A stretch of DNA of 64,000 bases from Moraxella porci DSM 25326 (GTDB lineage Bacteria; Pseudomonadota; Gammaproteobacteria; Pseudomonadales; Moraxellaceae): the NCBI RefSeq assembly GCF_002014855.1, contig NZ_MUYV01000006.1, positions 101,456 through 165,455 on the forward strand. The letters are read 5' to 3'. The position numbers and the translations under genes are program-made. Below, in pieces: positions 44,564-54,053 of the stretch. Under the pieces are notes generated by a model. That model ran no database searches, had not been told where the DNA came from, and saw only the letters and a list, made by a program, of their open reading frames with translations. Numbering within the stretch: position 1 is the first letter of the stretch; each line of letters starts with the position of its first letter.

Positions 44564-45607
44564 TTAGTCATCGTCGAGAAGATGGAGATTAACGGGTGTT
44601 TTGTAAGGGCGATTTGGCAGCTCTTGCACCAGTTTTGGCACCAAATAGCCTGACAAGCGCTCAAGCAGCTGCCAATAGATGCCCACCGCTTGTTTGATTG
44701 GTAAATCAAAGTGCGCCGCGCCTGCCACCTTATCAAGCACATGCAGATAGTAGGGCATGATCCCAGCGGCGAATAGCGCATGGCTAAGCTTAGACAAGAC
44801 CTCGGCATCATCATTGATGCCTTTTAAAAGCACAGTTTGATTCAGCAGCACGACATTGGCTGCGCGCAGGGCTTGGCATTTTTTGATGAGTGCCTCATCG
44901 ATCTCATTGGCGTGATTGATGTGCAGCACCATCACTATTTTTTTTGGATAATTGGCAAACAGTGATAACAGCTCGTCATCTATGCGATTGGGTAGCACCA
45001 CAGGCAGGCGCGTGTGCAGACGCACGGTATGAATGTGGGGAATGTCAGCAATTTTATCAAGCCATAGTGACAAGAATTTATGATTCACGCTCAGTGGGTC
45101 GCCACCACTAAAAATCACCTCATCAAGTTCAGGATGGGCGCTGATGTACTCAGTCACAGCACTGATTTCACGGCTGCTTGGCTGATTGGCGGCATAATCA
45201 AAATGCTGACGAAAGCAGTAGCGGCAATGCACAGCGCAGGCACCTGTGATGGTCAAAAGCACGCGCGAGCGGTATTTGTGCAGCAGTCCTTTGATGGGAT
45301 TTTGGTGATTTTCAGCCAAAGGGTCGGTGCTATATCCCTCGACAGCCAAACGCTCAGCAGGACTTGGCAACACCTGTAGCAGCAAGGGGTCGAGTGGATC
45401 TGATTTTTGCATTTTTTGGATGAATGCATGTGGCACGCGCAGGCCGAAGTGCTTGGGCGTATCGGCAGCCTCTGGTGCAGGCAAATCAAGCAGCCGATGC
45501 AGCTCATCTAAATCACTGATGGCGGCAGCAAGCTCGCTTTGCCAATTATCAAAATCGGGAAAATCGGCACTTTGAAAAAATTTTTTGGGGGAAATGGTGG
45601 AAATCAT
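44564..45607 (-). CDS. epmB: EF-P beta-lysylation protein EpmB
   Basis: 347 residues from ATG 45607 (the frame is open to 45685 without need). Radical SAM lysine 2,3-aminomutase-like enzyme making (R)-beta-lysine for EF-P. The [4Fe-4S] motif is CAVHCRYCFRQHFDY; further blocks are ELDEVIFSGGDPLSVNH, TVRLHTRLPVVLPNRI and VMVLHINHANEID, with QTVLLKGIND. The PLP lysine lies in the C-terminal LHVLDKVAGAAHFD region. Divergent from efp, as in many Gammaproteobacteria. Confidence 0.94.
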   Translation of the reverse strand: MISTISPKKFFQSADFPDFDNWQSELAAAISDLDELHRLLDLPAPEAADTPKHFGLRVPHAFIQKMQKSDPLDPLLLQVLPSPAERLAVEGYSTDPLAENHQNPIKGLLHKYRSRVLLTITGACAVHCRYCFRQHFDYAANQPSSREISAVTEYISAHPELDEVIFSGGDPLSVNHKFLSLWLDKIADIPHIHTVRLHTRLPVVLPNRIDDELLSLFANYPKKIVMVLHINHANEIDEALIKKCQALRAANVVLLNQTVLLKGINDDAEVLSKLSHALFAAGIMPYYLHVLDKVAGAAHFDLPIKQAVGIYWQLLERLSGYLVPKLVQELPNRPYKTPVNLHLLDDD

Positions 45608-45776
45608 GGTTTTATTTTTGACAAAAATCACTAAAACTTTATATAATACAAGGTTTGAGGTCACTGATGTATTCAGCACTGACACTGCTGCAAATTATAC
45701 CGCATTTTTGACAAAGAATTGAAACTTTACACCGAGCGTTGCTCGATTTTTTATTGATAAGTTGCAGGTAATCCCT

Positions 45777-46352
45777 ATGGCAAGTTTTTCTACGAACGAT
45801 TTTAAAGCTGGATTGAAAGTCATGTTGGATGGCAATCCATGTTCAATCATCGAAAACGAATATGTCAAGCCAGGCAAAGGCCAAGCATTCAACCGCGTCA
45901 AGCTGCGCAATCTGCGTACTGGCAAAGTGCTTGAACAAACCTTCAAATCAGGTGACAGCCTAGAAGGCGCTGATGTGATGGATACTGAGATGAACTATCT
46001 GTATAATGATGGTGAGTTTTGGCATTTCATGCACCCAGAGACTTTTGAGCAGCTACAAGCTGACAAAACTGCGATGGGTGATGCTGCTCAATGGCTAAAA
46101 GAAAACTCAAACGCGCTATGCACCATCACGCTGTTCAACGGTGCACCATTGTCAGTGACTGCGCCAAACTTCGTGGAGCTTGAGATCGTCGAAACTGATC
46201 CTGGTGTACGCGGTGATACTTCAGGCGGCGGCGGCAAACCAGCTCGCCTAGAGACTGGCGCTGTGGTTCGTGTGCCACTATTTGTCCAACAAAACGAAAT
46301 CGTACGCGTCGATACCCGTACTGGCGAATACCAAACTCGCGTTAATGCTTAA
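45777..46352 (+). CDS. efp: Translation elongation factor P
   Basis: 191 residues from ATG 45777 with AGGTAA upstream; the TTG at 45762 is not needed. EF-P relieves ribosome stalling at polyproline. Three beta-barrel domains; the first ends in the loop [19 protein letters not shown] with Lys34, the residue modified by EpmA/EpmB. The C-terminal signature [20 protein letters not shown] and [25 protein letters not shown] completes domain III. Confidence 0.97.
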   Translation: MASFSTNDFKAGLKVMLDGNPCSIIENEYVKPGKGQAFNRVKLRNLRTGKVLEQTFKSGDSLEGADVMDTEMNYLYNDGEFWHFMHPETFEQLQADKTAMGDAAQWLKENSNALCTITLFNGAPLSVTAPNFVELEIVETDPGVRGDTSGGGGKPARLETGAVVRVPLFVQQNEIVRVDTRTGEYQTRVNA

Positions 46353-46363
46353 GTCTTAGCCTT

Positions 46364-46397
46364 AAAACAGATGTCAGCGATGGCATCTGTTTTTTTA
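46364..46397 (+). terminator. Intrinsic terminator of efp
   Basis: Perfect 10-base stem AAAACAGATG / CATCTGTTTT with a 10-base loop and T-run. Confidence 0.92.
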
Positions 46398-46647
46398 TGC
46401 GTATTACACCACTATGATGGATCAATTACAAACCATAAAACAAATCAAACACAATTATTGAGAAAGCTTAAGCCGAATGGATGACAAAAAAGCTGCTAAA
46501 TGTTAAAATATTATGACACATTTTGAAATATTTTGCTGAAGATGGCCGCAGATCATCGCTAAGTTAAACAGCCTTTCGCTGTCTGTTAAGAGGCTTTATG
46601 ATCAGGATGCATCATTTGGCAACACTACGACCCTATCGAGAATAATT

Positions 46648-47553
46648 ATGACAAAGCTCTATCAACGCACGATCGCAAAAGCCATCACTGCCACAGGCAT
46701 CGGCCTGCATAGCGGCAAAAAAGTCACGCTGACGCTACAGCCTGCTGAGGTGGATACAGGCATCGTGTTTGAGCGGACGGATTTGGACGCCATCGTACCG
46801 ATGGATGCCTTTTTGGTGGTGGATACGATGATGTCATCAAATCTGGTGCAAGGCGAGGCGCGCATCGGTACGGTGGAGCATTTATTGTCTGCTGTGGCAG
46901 CTTATGGCCTCGATAATCTGATCATTCAAGTCGATGCGCCCGAAATCCCAATCATGGATGGCTCTGCAGCACCATTTTTATATTTGATTGATCAAGCTGG
47001 GGTCAAAGACCAAACGCAACTAAAAAAATTCATCAAGATTCTAAAGCCAGTTGAGGTGACAGATGGTGATAAGTGGGCGCGCCTTGAGCCTTATGATGAT
47101 GGCTTTTTGATGGATTTTGAGATTGATTTTAATCATGCGGCCATCGCTGCGACCGAGCAGACCACGCGTCTGGATTTTAATACCGCTAATTTTGCCATCG
47201 AGGTCGGGCAGGCGCGCACTTTTGGGTTTTTAAAAGACATCGAGTATTTACAAATGAACAATCTGGCACTGGGCGGTAGCCTAGATAATGCTGTGGTCCT
47301 TGATGATGATAAAGTAGTCAATGAAGGCGGCCTGCGCTATCCGAATGAATTCGTGCGCCATAAGATGCTCGATGCGGTGGGCGACCTATATGTCATCGGC
47401 CATCCTTTGCTGGCGAAGTTTTCTGCCTTTAAATCTGGGCATGCGCTGAACAATGCGCTGATCCGCGCGGTGCTAAACGATGAAAGTTCTTTTGAAATTG
47501 TAACATTTTATGACAAAAATGACTGCCCGATTGTCTATGTCGAAGCGGCTTGA
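46648..47553 (+). CDS. lpxC: UDP-3-O-acyl-N-acetylglucosamine deacetylase LpxC
   Basis: 301 residues, normal for LpxC, the committed step of lipid A synthesis. Zinc ligands are His78 in GTVEHLLSA, His238 and Asp242 in FVRHKMLDAVGDLYVIGHPL. The N-terminal blocks TIAKAITATGIGLHSGKKVTL and the PIMDGSAAPF block complete the family pattern. GAGAA precedes the ATG. Nearby there are no mur/fts genes; in Acinetobacter lpxC is likewise followed by a dciA-like gene on the opposite strand. Confidence 0.96.
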   Translation: MTKLYQRTIAKAITATGIGLHSGKKVTLTLQPAEVDTGIVFERTDLDAIVPMDAFLVVDTMMSSNLVQGEARIGTVEHLLSAVAAYGLDNLIIQVDAPEIPIMDGSAAPFLYLIDQAGVKDQTQLKKFIKILKPVEVTDGDKWARLEPYDDGFLMDFEIDFNHAAIAATEQTTRLDFNTANFAIEVGQARTFGFLKDIEYLQMNNLALGGSLDNAVVLDDDKVVNEGGLRYPNEFVRHKMLDAVGDLYVIGHPLLAKFSAFKSGHALNNALIRAVLNDESSFEIVTFYDKNDCPIVYVEAA

Positions 47554-47974
47554 TGGCTGACATCTTTAGTGTACGATTGTATCACTCACTACAAAAATTC
47601 GGCAAAACCCTCGCAAAATAAGGGAAACATTTTAATTTTTGCATAATCCATACCAAGCCCAGCAAATGATTTTGCTGGGCTTGTTTGCTGAATGGATCAT
47701 TGTTGGATGATGTTTTGATTGGATAAAACCTTGTTTACAAGAAGGCTTTGATTGGTAATGGTTGGCATAGAGGGGTGATTGTGCAATTATGCCGATGGCT
47801 TATTTTTGAATAACAAACATCCAAATGCCGCTATTGGCTGTTTGATCATAAAAAACTGCAGGTCAAATACGACAAATTTACAAAAGTTTACAAAACTTAG
47901 CAGTTTTTTACGGTTTACATGATAAAAATAACCGTAAACTGTGTCGATTTATTTATCAATATAAAATTAATAAA
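47554..47974. other. Intergenic region lpxC / dciA
   Basis: 421 bases between converging genes. It holds a strong hairpin terminator (47655-47687) and, near 47890-47940, an AT-rich stretch with TTTACAAA-type direct repeats and a weak palindrome TTTACGG / CCGTAAA. No start signal or coding frame is convincing here. Confidence 0.5.
47655..47687 (+). terminator. Intrinsic terminator of lpxC
   Basis: Perfect 12-base stem AAGCCCAGCAAA / TTTGCTGGGCTT (47655-47666 with 47671-47682), 4-base loop, followed by GTTTG. Confidence 0.8.
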
Positions 47975-48508
47975 TTATTCATCATTTTTAGATGATGAGT
48001 CGCTTAGCCTAGCCAAAGCTTGCTTTAGGCGTGTATTTTGGGTGACAAACTCGGCATTTTGTGCTATTATTTGCCTTGTGTTTTCGCTTAGGGTCTTTTT
48101 AGTACCGTCTGGGCGAGTCTCTGATTGCAGCAAATTTGGCGATAAAATCACCTTAATTGACTGTAACTGACAAAAACGCTGATCATAAGCGCGTAAAGCT
48201 TGAACACAATTCTCCATCACATATCGCGCGTGATTGGCAGCAGTCGCAGAACCCATACTCAGGGTGATCTCGACTGGCGAAACATGCACCACATAACAGT
48301 CATTCAACAGTGCTTCAGTGAATAATTCTGCTAAAGCCTGACGAACCAGCTGAGTGTGTGTCATCAAAAACTGATATTTTGAGGACAGATGTTTCGGTAA
48401 TGCAGCTCCAGCCGCAGCTTGTTTTTCGATGAGTGTGGCAAGATGGTTTGGCTTCTGCTGTTTGGCAAGCAGATCATTAATCGGGGCGGTTTTTGTTGAA
48501 TCAGACAT
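47975..48508 (-). CDS. dciA: DUF721 / DciA family protein
   Basis: 177 residues. The DUF721 core (about residues 22-115) has HLATLIEKQAAAGAALPKHL, QALAELFTEALLNDCYVVHV and AANHARYVMENCVQALRAYD. DUF721 defines DciA, the ancestral loader/operator of the replicative helicase DnaB in bacteria without DnaC. The position after lpxC on the opposite strand is the same in Acinetobacter. The N- and C-terminal tails are polar and disordered. Confidence 0.8.
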   Translation of the reverse strand: MSDSTKTAPINDLLAKQQKPNHLATLIEKQAAAGAALPKHLSSKYQFLMTHTQLVRQALAELFTEALLNDCYVVHVSPVEITLSMGSATAANHARYVMENCVQALRAYDQRFCQLQSIKVILSPNLLQSETRPDGTKKTLSENTRQIIAQNAEFVTQNTRLKQALARLSDSSSKNDE

Positions 48509-48788
48509 GGCTCACCTAAATGATAAATTGACCTATGGACATGGTGTCCAAGAGCAAGTGTATCACGCCTAAGAGAAAAGTGGTAATTTCTTTGATGTTT
48601 AGACATTGGGATATTGCCAGTTTTCTAGTGCACTAAGGATGTGCGCTGTGTGCCACGCGCTTTAATCAAAACCAAACAAACAACACAAGCAAAGCGACGC
48701 AATGGGGCTGATCATCCATAATTTACTGTCGGATGAGCGATGCGCCTGCATCAAGCCAAAGCAAACTTTGGGCGTGTGAGGAATCTAA

Positions 48789-49466
48789 ATGAAACAAGTA
48801 TTTTGGCTGCTGTCAGCCCTAGGACTGACATTTGCACAATCGAGTGCAGCACAAAGTGCCTATTCAAATAGCTCTACCCAAATCAGCTATACTGCCAGTA
48901 TTCCAGATGACATCGATAGTGTAATTAACAGCCTGATCGCAAGCAGCTCAAATACACCATCTCAAGTTTATCTTCAGGCCAGTAATAGCAGCACACTTCA
49001 AAATTTCAGCGCCAATTTCCAATCGCCAATCACTGCAGTCGAGCGCCTAACCAGTAACAGCGCTCCAAGTATCGCTGCGTCTTCGGCGTCGCGTGCGGCT
49101 TTGAGTCGCAGCATTGGTCGCTGTGCTTTATATGTTCGCCGTGCGCTACAGGCCGCAGGTTATAACTTCACCCCACAGGCATCTGCCTATCAATATGCCA
49201 ATGGCACTTTGGCAAGTGCAGGATTTGTCAAATTGAACAACGATAACTATGTCCCACAAGTGGGCGATGTTGCCGTATTTAATCGCACAGCCAAAAACCC
49301 TCATGGCCATATCCAGATCTATGATGGCAATCAATGGGTATCAGATTTCCGCCAACCAAAATTCAGCCCATACAGCCAACATAATGGCTATACCGTATGG
49401 CGTGATGCACGCTATAATGACGCATCGGCAAATACCGGCACCATGCTTGCATTGAACGATCGTTAA
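48789..49466 (+). CDS. Secreted CHAP/NlpC-like peptidoglycan amidase
   Basis: 225 residues. A signal peptide (MKQVFWLLSALGLTFAQSSAAQ) leads to a Ser/Asn-rich linker (about 25-105), then a CHAP-like domain: catalytic Cys112 in GRCALYVRRALQAAGYNF, His174 in NPHGHIQIYDGNQWVSDF, and QVGDVAVF between them. The pattern is like amidase domains of cell-wall hydrolases and some type VI effectors; with a Sec signal it is more likely a periplasmic housekeeping hydrolase. GAGGAA precedes the ATG. No immunity gene is adjacent that I recognise. Confidence 0.78.
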   Translation: MKQVFWLLSALGLTFAQSSAAQSAYSNSSTQISYTASIPDDIDSVINSLIASSSNTPSQVYLQASNSSTLQNFSANFQSPITAVERLTSNSAPSIAASSASRAALSRSIGRCALYVRRALQAAGYNFTPQASAYQYANGTLASAGFVKLNNDNYVPQVGDVAVFNRTAKNPHGHIQIYDGNQWVSDFRQPKFSPYSQHNGYTVWRDARYNDASANTGTMLALNDR

Positions 49467-49481
49467 TCACTGATCGTCCAC

Positions 49482-49509
49482 AAAAAAAGCCCAGTCTTAG
49501 CTGGGCTTT
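49482..49509 (-). terminator. Bidirectional terminator between the amidase and secreted-protein genes
   Basis: Perfect 9-base stem AAAGCCCAG / CTGGGCTTT with loop TCTTAG. On the minus strand a T-run follows (A-run 49482-49488 on plus), so it mainly serves the 49574-50047 gene. Confidence 0.8.
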
Positions 49510-49573
49510 ATGCTATCTATCCATAGTGCATGGCGATAGAGGCTATCAAATATGGATGATGGCTAGTCATGAG

Positions 49574-50047
49574 TTACAGATCATCGGATTCTTCTAGGCA
49601 GCTGGCAGTCACAGATAAAAACGAATCACCATTGCTATAAATATCAGAGATCATCAGCTTGCCGTTTTGTTTGATAAATTCAAACTGTACCACATTAATT
49701 GGAGAATTGGCCTCTGATCTAAAGCGGGTCTCTACATTGCCGTTTTTGAGTACTTTATAAGTCGCTGAGCGCGTCACACGGCTTTGGGAATAATCTTGGC
49801 CGCCGACCATATCCCAAGGGGCGCAGCTGATGTAATCATCTCTTTCGGCGACGGTATCGGCATAATTGGCGACACGCTTCAACTGAGGCGAGGCGTGTTT
49901 TTCGATGGTGATGTGTCGATTATTAAGTTTGGTGATAACTTGTTTGACGATCGCGGTTTTGCGCTGATTATCGGTGGTGTTGGCATGCGCGATACAGGGC
50001 AAAACTAGAATGCTTGAGAGAGCAAGTGCTAAAACTGGGGTTTTCAT
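49574..50047 (-). CDS. Hypothetical secreted protein
   Basis: 157 residues with a cleavable signal peptide (MKTPVLALALSSILVLPCIAHA). The mature part is soluble with two cysteines (SCAPWDM and SCLEES) that could form a disulphide, and beta-rich segments (ATYKVLKNGNVETRFRSEA, VVQFEFIKQNGKLMISDIYS) like small periplasmic NTF2/DUF3828-type domains; no family is assigned. AAGGATAG precedes the ATG. Confidence 0.7.
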   Translation of the reverse strand: MKTPVLALALSSILVLPCIAHANTTDNQRKTAIVKQVITKLNNRHITIEKHASPQLKRVANYADTVAERDDYISCAPWDMVGGQDYSQSRVTRSATYKVLKNGNVETRFRSEANSPINVVQFEFIKQNGKLMISDIYSNGDSFLSVTASCLEESDDL

Positions 50048-50139
50048 AGGCTATCCTTAAAAATCTATGGAGTTTTGATTATATCATATCTCATAAAAAA
50101 CACCAGTAGATTTGTCGCTGATTGAGTATCTGATCTTTA

Positions 50140-50781
50140 TTAGGTGTTTAAATTTAGTCGCTGCCAATATGTCGCATGATGAAAATCAGGCGGCGTGGCA
50201 TGTTGATGCGCATAATATACTGGCACAGCCTCACCATCAATGATCGGGTATAATATCGCGGCAGGATTAGCGGTCAGGCCTTGTGCCAACCACTGCGTCT
50301 GTAAGCCTTGCTCAAACAGCGGTGAGATTTCTACAGCAAAATACAGATGATGGTCATCAGCATCGACAAAGCTTTGCAAAGCATAGTCCTGACTTGCCAC
50401 AGGCGGCATGATCGGAGGCGTGCGATAAGCATCAAACTGATAAATGTTAAATTCGCCAGTCAAATTGGCATTTACCTCAAGATAAGCCGCCTCATCGACG
50501 CGCTGAATAAAGCACTCAAAACAGTCTTTTTGCCATAGATAATCAGCACGGATTGGCTTTAATTCCCCTGATCGAGCCTGCAAATGTGCACTTGCAGATG
50601 TTTTTTCGACTATAAAACTCAGCTGCAACGCCGCTTCGCTGCCAGAGATGTGCGCAGTGATCTGTGGCGGCTCAATCCGATGTGCCAGATGCGTAAAATC
50701 GCCATCAATGACAGCGATTAAGGGAAAAGTGTGCATCGCATCTATCGCACGATGTCTAAATAATGCCTGATGCACAGCCAT
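50140..50781 (-). CDS. DOMON-like domain protein
   Basis: 213 residues from the ATG at 50781, which overlaps the yhbY stop codon (TGATG). The C-terminal two thirds form a DOMON-like beta-sandwich: DYLWQKDCFECFIQRVDEAAYLEVNANLTGEFNIYQFDAYR is the conserved block, and a DOMON-like protein is found at this place after yhbY in Acinetobacter-type genomes. Probably binds a hydrophobic ligand or sugar; unknown function. Confidence 0.75.
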   Translation of the reverse strand: MAVHQALFRHRAIDAMHTFPLIAVIDGDFTHLAHRIEPPQITAHISGSEAALQLSFIVEKTSASAHLQARSGELKPIRADYLWQKDCFECFIQRVDEAAYLEVNANLTGEFNIYQFDAYRTPPIMPPVASQDYALQSFVDADDHHLYFAVEISPLFEQGLQTQWLAQGLTANPAAILYPIIDGEAVPVYYAHQHATPPDFHHATYWQRLNLNT

Positions 50782-51098
50782 CAAAAACCAAAACGGCTTA
50801 GGTTAGACAGCTTGACATTCGGCTCAGGATTGGCACGCAATAACAGCACCATGCGCCCGATGTGATGAATCACCTCAGACTCAGTGGCCTCGGCGATCGC
50901 GGCTGCACAGGCCTTACGCTCATCGGCTGAACCTGCTGGGATTTTGATTTTGATCAATTCGTGGTCATGCAAGGCGCGTGCCACTTCTTCGATCAGCGTT
51001 GGCGTCAGACCATTGGCACCGACGATGACGATGGGGCTTAGCTGATGGCCGATGCCGCGCAGTGCTTTGATGTCTTGTAATTTTGCTTTTTTGCTCAT
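50781..51098 (-). CDS. yhbY: RNA-binding protein YhbY (CRM domain)
   Basis: 105 residues from ATG 51098; the frame is open to 51233 but only this Met matches the family (MSKKAKLQDIKALRGIGHQL). The CRM-domain pattern GANGLTPTLIEEVARALHDHELIKIKI and GRMVLLLRANPEPN is complete. YhbY joins pre-50S ribosomal particles. It diverges from rlmE across about 140 bases, the arrangement seen in Escherichia coli. Confidence 0.93.
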   Translation of the reverse strand: MSKKAKLQDIKALRGIGHQLSPIVIVGANGLTPTLIEEVARALHDHELIKIKIPAGSADERKACAAAIAEATESEVIHHIGRMVLLLRANPEPNVKLSNLSRFGF

Positions 51099-51239
51099 AA
51101 AAATTCCAAATTTGCTTAATATTAAGCGGACGATAGAAATAATTACACTATTATAGCAGAATTTCACCAAATTTGCTGTCAATGATGGTAAACTAATTGA
51201 TTGGATGCAACTTGATTGATTGAGGTGACACAAAGCGTC

Positions 51240-51872
51240 ATGGCAACGAGAATTAAAAATAAAAAGCTGTCAAAATCCAGCCGCGCTTGGATGAAAGAGC
51301 ATATTGATGATTTTTATGTACAAAAAGCCCAAAAAGAAGGCTATCGCGCTCGCGCTGCTTATAAATTAATCGAGATCAACGAAAAAACAGGCCTTATCAA
51401 AAAAGGCATGACCGTCGTCGATCTTGGTGCTGCGCCAGGCAGTTGGTCACAGGTGGCAGGGCAGCTGGTGGGTGATTCAGGCACGCTGATCGCCTCTGAC
51501 ATTTTGCCGATGGATACGCTTGAGAATGTTACCTTTATTCAAGGTGATTTTCGCGAAGAGGCGGTATTTAACCAAATCATGGATGAAGTCGGCGGCATGC
51601 GCGTGGATGTGGTGCTGTCAGATATGGCACCAAACACTTCGGGCATGGCAGCAGTGGATCAGCCGCGCATGATGTATCTGTGTGAGCTGGCGGTGGATTT
51701 TGCGCTAAAAGTTCTGCCTGATGGCGGAGCGCTGATCATGAAAGTGTTTCAAGGCGAGGGTTCTCAAGAGCTGCGAGCGCAGATGCAAAAGCAATTTAGC
51801 AAAATCAAAAGCATCAAACCTGCTGCTTCACGCCCGCGCTCAAAAGAGATGTTTTGGGTGGCGATCAAATAA
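51240..51872 (+). CDS. rlmE: 23S rRNA 2'-O-methyltransferase RlmE (FtsJ)
   Basis: 210 residues from ATG 51240 (TTG/GTG starts at 51216-51225 are possible). Methylates U2552 of 23S rRNA. Rossmann-type SAM motif VVDLGAAPGSWSQVAGQLV, acidic DILPMD, catalytic-site Asp in VLSDMAPNTSGM, and Lys in LIMKVFQGEG; the K-D-K-E tetrad is intact. Upstream of ftsH, as in the conserved heat-shock operon. Confidence 0.94.
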   Translation: MATRIKNKKLSKSSRAWMKEHIDDFYVQKAQKEGYRARAAYKLIEINEKTGLIKKGMTVVDLGAAPGSWSQVAGQLVGDSGTLIASDILPMDTLENVTFIQGDFREEAVFNQIMDEVGGMRVDVVLSDMAPNTSGMAAVDQPRMMYLCELAVDFALKVLPDGGALIMKVFQGEGSQELRAQMQKQFSKIKSIKPAASRPRSKEMFWVAIK

Positions 51873-51892
51873 TCATTGAAGTGATGATTACA

Positions 51893-51920
51893 CTTGAAAT
51901 TGCAAATTTTAACAACATAT
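51893..51920 (+). promoter_or_regulatory. Putative sigma-32 promoter of ftsH
   Basis: CTTGAAA (51893-51899), 13 bases, CAACATAT (51913-51920), close to CTTGAAA-N13-CCCCATNT; a sigma-70 reading (TTGAAA, 18, TATACA) overlaps it. Distance to the ftsH start is about 60 bases. Confidence 0.5.
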
Positions 51921-51977
51921 ACACTAAACTAGCATTGGGCGCGTTGCCCAATATCCCTAACTAAGGATGAGAAAAGT

Positions 51978-53876
51978 TTGAGCGACATGGTAAAGAATAC
52001 CTTATTGTGGCTGGTGATTATCGCCATCGTGGTTGCGATTTTTAGCAATCTGGATAATCGTAACGCCGATGCTGATACGATGAATTATTCGGCATTTGTG
52101 ACGGCGGTTTCGCAAGGCGAGATTAAAGATGTCAAAATCACAGGCGAAGAAATCACTGGCACCAAGGTGAATGGTTCTGAATTTGAAACCATTCGCCCTG
52201 AAATTACAGATAACGAGCTGATGCCACTGCTGCGCGAGCATAATGTCGAAGTGCAAGGCACGCTGCCTGAGCGCCAAGGTGTCGGCATGCAGCTGTTGAT
52301 GGCGGCATTTCCGATCCTCTTGATCGTCGGTCTGTTTTGGCTGATCATGCGCGGCATGTCTGGCGGTGGTGCTGGCGGTGGCATGGGTGGCCGTAACCCG
52401 ATGAGTTTTGGTAAGTCTAAAGCCAAAATGCTGTCGGAAGATCAGGTAAAAGTCACCTTTGCTGATGTCGCTGGTGTTGAAGAGTCTAAGCAGGAAGTTG
52501 CTGAGATTGTCGATTTTCTAAAAGATCCAAGCAAGTTCACCAAGCTTGGGGCGACCATTCCGCGTGGCGTGCTGATGGTGGGCCCACCGGGTACGGGTAA
52601 GACATTGCTTGCCAAAGCCATCGCTGGTGAAGCCAAAGTGCCGTTTTTCTCCATTTCAGGTTCAGATTTCGTTGAGATGTTTGTGGGTGTCGGTGCATCG
52701 CGCGTCCGTGATATGTTCGAACAAGCCAAGAAAAATGCGCCATGCATCATCTTTATTGATGAGATTGATGCCGTCGGCCGCCATCGTGGTAGCGGCATGG
52801 GCGGCGGTCACGATGAGCGTGAACAGACGCTAAACCAGCTGCTTGTCGAGATGGATGGCTTTGAGGGCAATGATGGCGTCATCGTCATCGCCGCGACCAA
52901 CCGTGTCGATGTACTGGATAAAGCTCTGCTCCGTCCGGGTCGTTTTGACCGTCAAGTGTCGGTCGGCTTACCTGATATCAAGGGTCGTGAGCAGATCTTA
53001 AATGTACACCTTAAAAAATTGCCTGCTACCGTGGGTGTCGATGTCAATGCTTTGGCTCGCGGCACGCCGGGATTTAGCGGTGCTCAGTTAGCCAACCTAG
53101 TCAATGAAGCTGCGCTATTTGCTGCACGCCGCAACAAAAGCAGTGTGGATATGAATGACTTTGAGGATGCCAAAGATAAGCTATACATGGGACCTGAGCG
53201 CAAATCGATGGTGCTACGCGAAGAAGAGCGCCGCGCGACCGCTTACCATGAGGCTGGCCATGCCCTCGTCGCTGAGCTGTTGCCAGGTACTGATCCTGTG
53301 CATAAAGTGACCATCATGCCGCGTGGCTGGGCTTTGGGTGTGACTTGGCAGCTGCCTGAACAAGATGCTGTCAGCAATTATAAAGACAAGATGCTGAACG
53401 AGATCTCGATTTTATTTGGCGGTCGTATCGCTGAAGAGATTTTTGTCGATCGCAAATCAACTGGCGCATCCAATGACTTTGAGCGTGCGACCAAGATGGC
53501 TCGTGCGATGGTCACACGCTACGGCATGTCAGATGCGATGGGTGTGATGGTCTATGAAGCCGAAGAGCACGGCGGTTATTTTGGTGGCAGTACACGCACC
53601 ATCTCAGAGGCCACACAGCAAAAGGTCGATGATGAGATCCGTCATATCCTTGAAGCTCAGTACGATGTGGCGTATAAGCTGATTGATGAAAATCATGACA
53701 AAATGCACGCGATGGTCGATGCACTGATGAAGTGGGAAACCATCGATCGTGAGCAGCTATTACAGATCATGGCAGGTGAGACACCGCGTGAGCCTAAGGA
53801 TTATCAATTAACCAGCAGCACGCCTGTGAGCGAGCCTGTCGATGATGATGCTTTGCCACCACCGCTGCCAGTGTGA
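51978..53876 (+). CDS. ftsH: ATP-dependent zinc metalloprotease FtsH
   Basis: 632 residues with a probable TTG start (MSDMVKN...; an ATG follows at 51987). Membrane-bound AAA+ protease degrading misfolded membrane proteins and short-lived regulators. Two helices (about 6-25 and 100-120) flank a periplasmic domain; the AAA module has Walker A GPPGTGKT (residues 202-209), [15 protein letters not shown] and the second region of homology; the zinc site HEAGH lies at residues 423-427, with the third ligand in the [17 protein letters not shown] region. The C-terminal tail is acidic and Pro-rich. Confidence 0.96.
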   Translation: MSDMVKNTLLWLVIIAIVVAIFSNLDNRNADADTMNYSAFVTAVSQGEIKDVKITGEEITGTKVNGSEFETIRPEITDNELMPLLREHNVEVQGTLPERQGVGMQLLMAAFPILLIVGLFWLIMRGMSGGGAGGGMGGRNPMSFGKSKAKMLSEDQVKVTFADVAGVEESKQEVAEIVDFLKDPSKFTKLGATIPRGVLMVGPPGTGKTLLAKAIAGEAKVPFFSISGSDFVEMFVGVGASRVRDMFEQAKKNAPCIIFIDEIDAVGRHRGSGMGGGHDEREQTLNQLLVEMDGFEGNDGVIVIAATNRVDVLDKALLRPGRFDRQVSVGLPDIKGREQILNVHLKKLPATVGVDVNALARGTPGFSGAQLANLVNEAALFAARRNKSSVDMNDFEDAKDKLYMGPERKSMVLREEERRATAYHEAGHALVAELLPGTDPVHKVTIMPRGWALGVTWQLPEQDAVSNYKDKMLNEISILFGGRIAEEIFVDRKSTGASNDFERATKMARAMVTRYGMSDAMGVMVYEAEEHGGYFGGSTRTISEATQQKVDDEIRHILEAQYDVAYKLIDENHDKMHAMVDALMKWETIDREQLLQIMAGETPREPKDYQLTSSTPVSEPVDDDALPPPLPV

Positions 53877-53887
53877 TGCAACCTAAG

Positions 53888-53917
53888 ACCCCAAAAGCGT
53901 TTCTTTTGGGGTTTTTT
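53888..53917 (+). terminator. Intrinsic terminator of ftsH
   Basis: Stem ACCCCAAAAG / CTTTTGGGGT with loop CGTTT and a six-T run. Confidence 0.93.
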
Positions 53918-54053
53918 ATCGGCTGCATGAGTTGCTACGAATGTCATTAATAAACTGATGTGATGGTTTAGTTTATAATCGTTCACCAAAATGCTTGATT
54001 TTTTTTGAGTTTGGGTTTAGTCTGTACAACAAAATTTCACAACAAGGTATGCT

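Noticed and set aside
47880-47940. AT-rich direct repeats as a replication origin or iteron array
   Set aside because: Copies are few and irregular, there are no DnaA-box clusters, and no dnaA or dnaN is near; dciA alone is not evidence of an origin.
47919-48170. 83-codon plus-strand frame opposite dciA
   Set aside because: Mostly the complement of the dciA C-terminus; no ribosome-binding site.
48640-48670. GCGCTGTGTGCCACGCGC resembling the palindromic repeat
   Set aside because: Shares only short words with the 75-bp repeat and lacks its ends.
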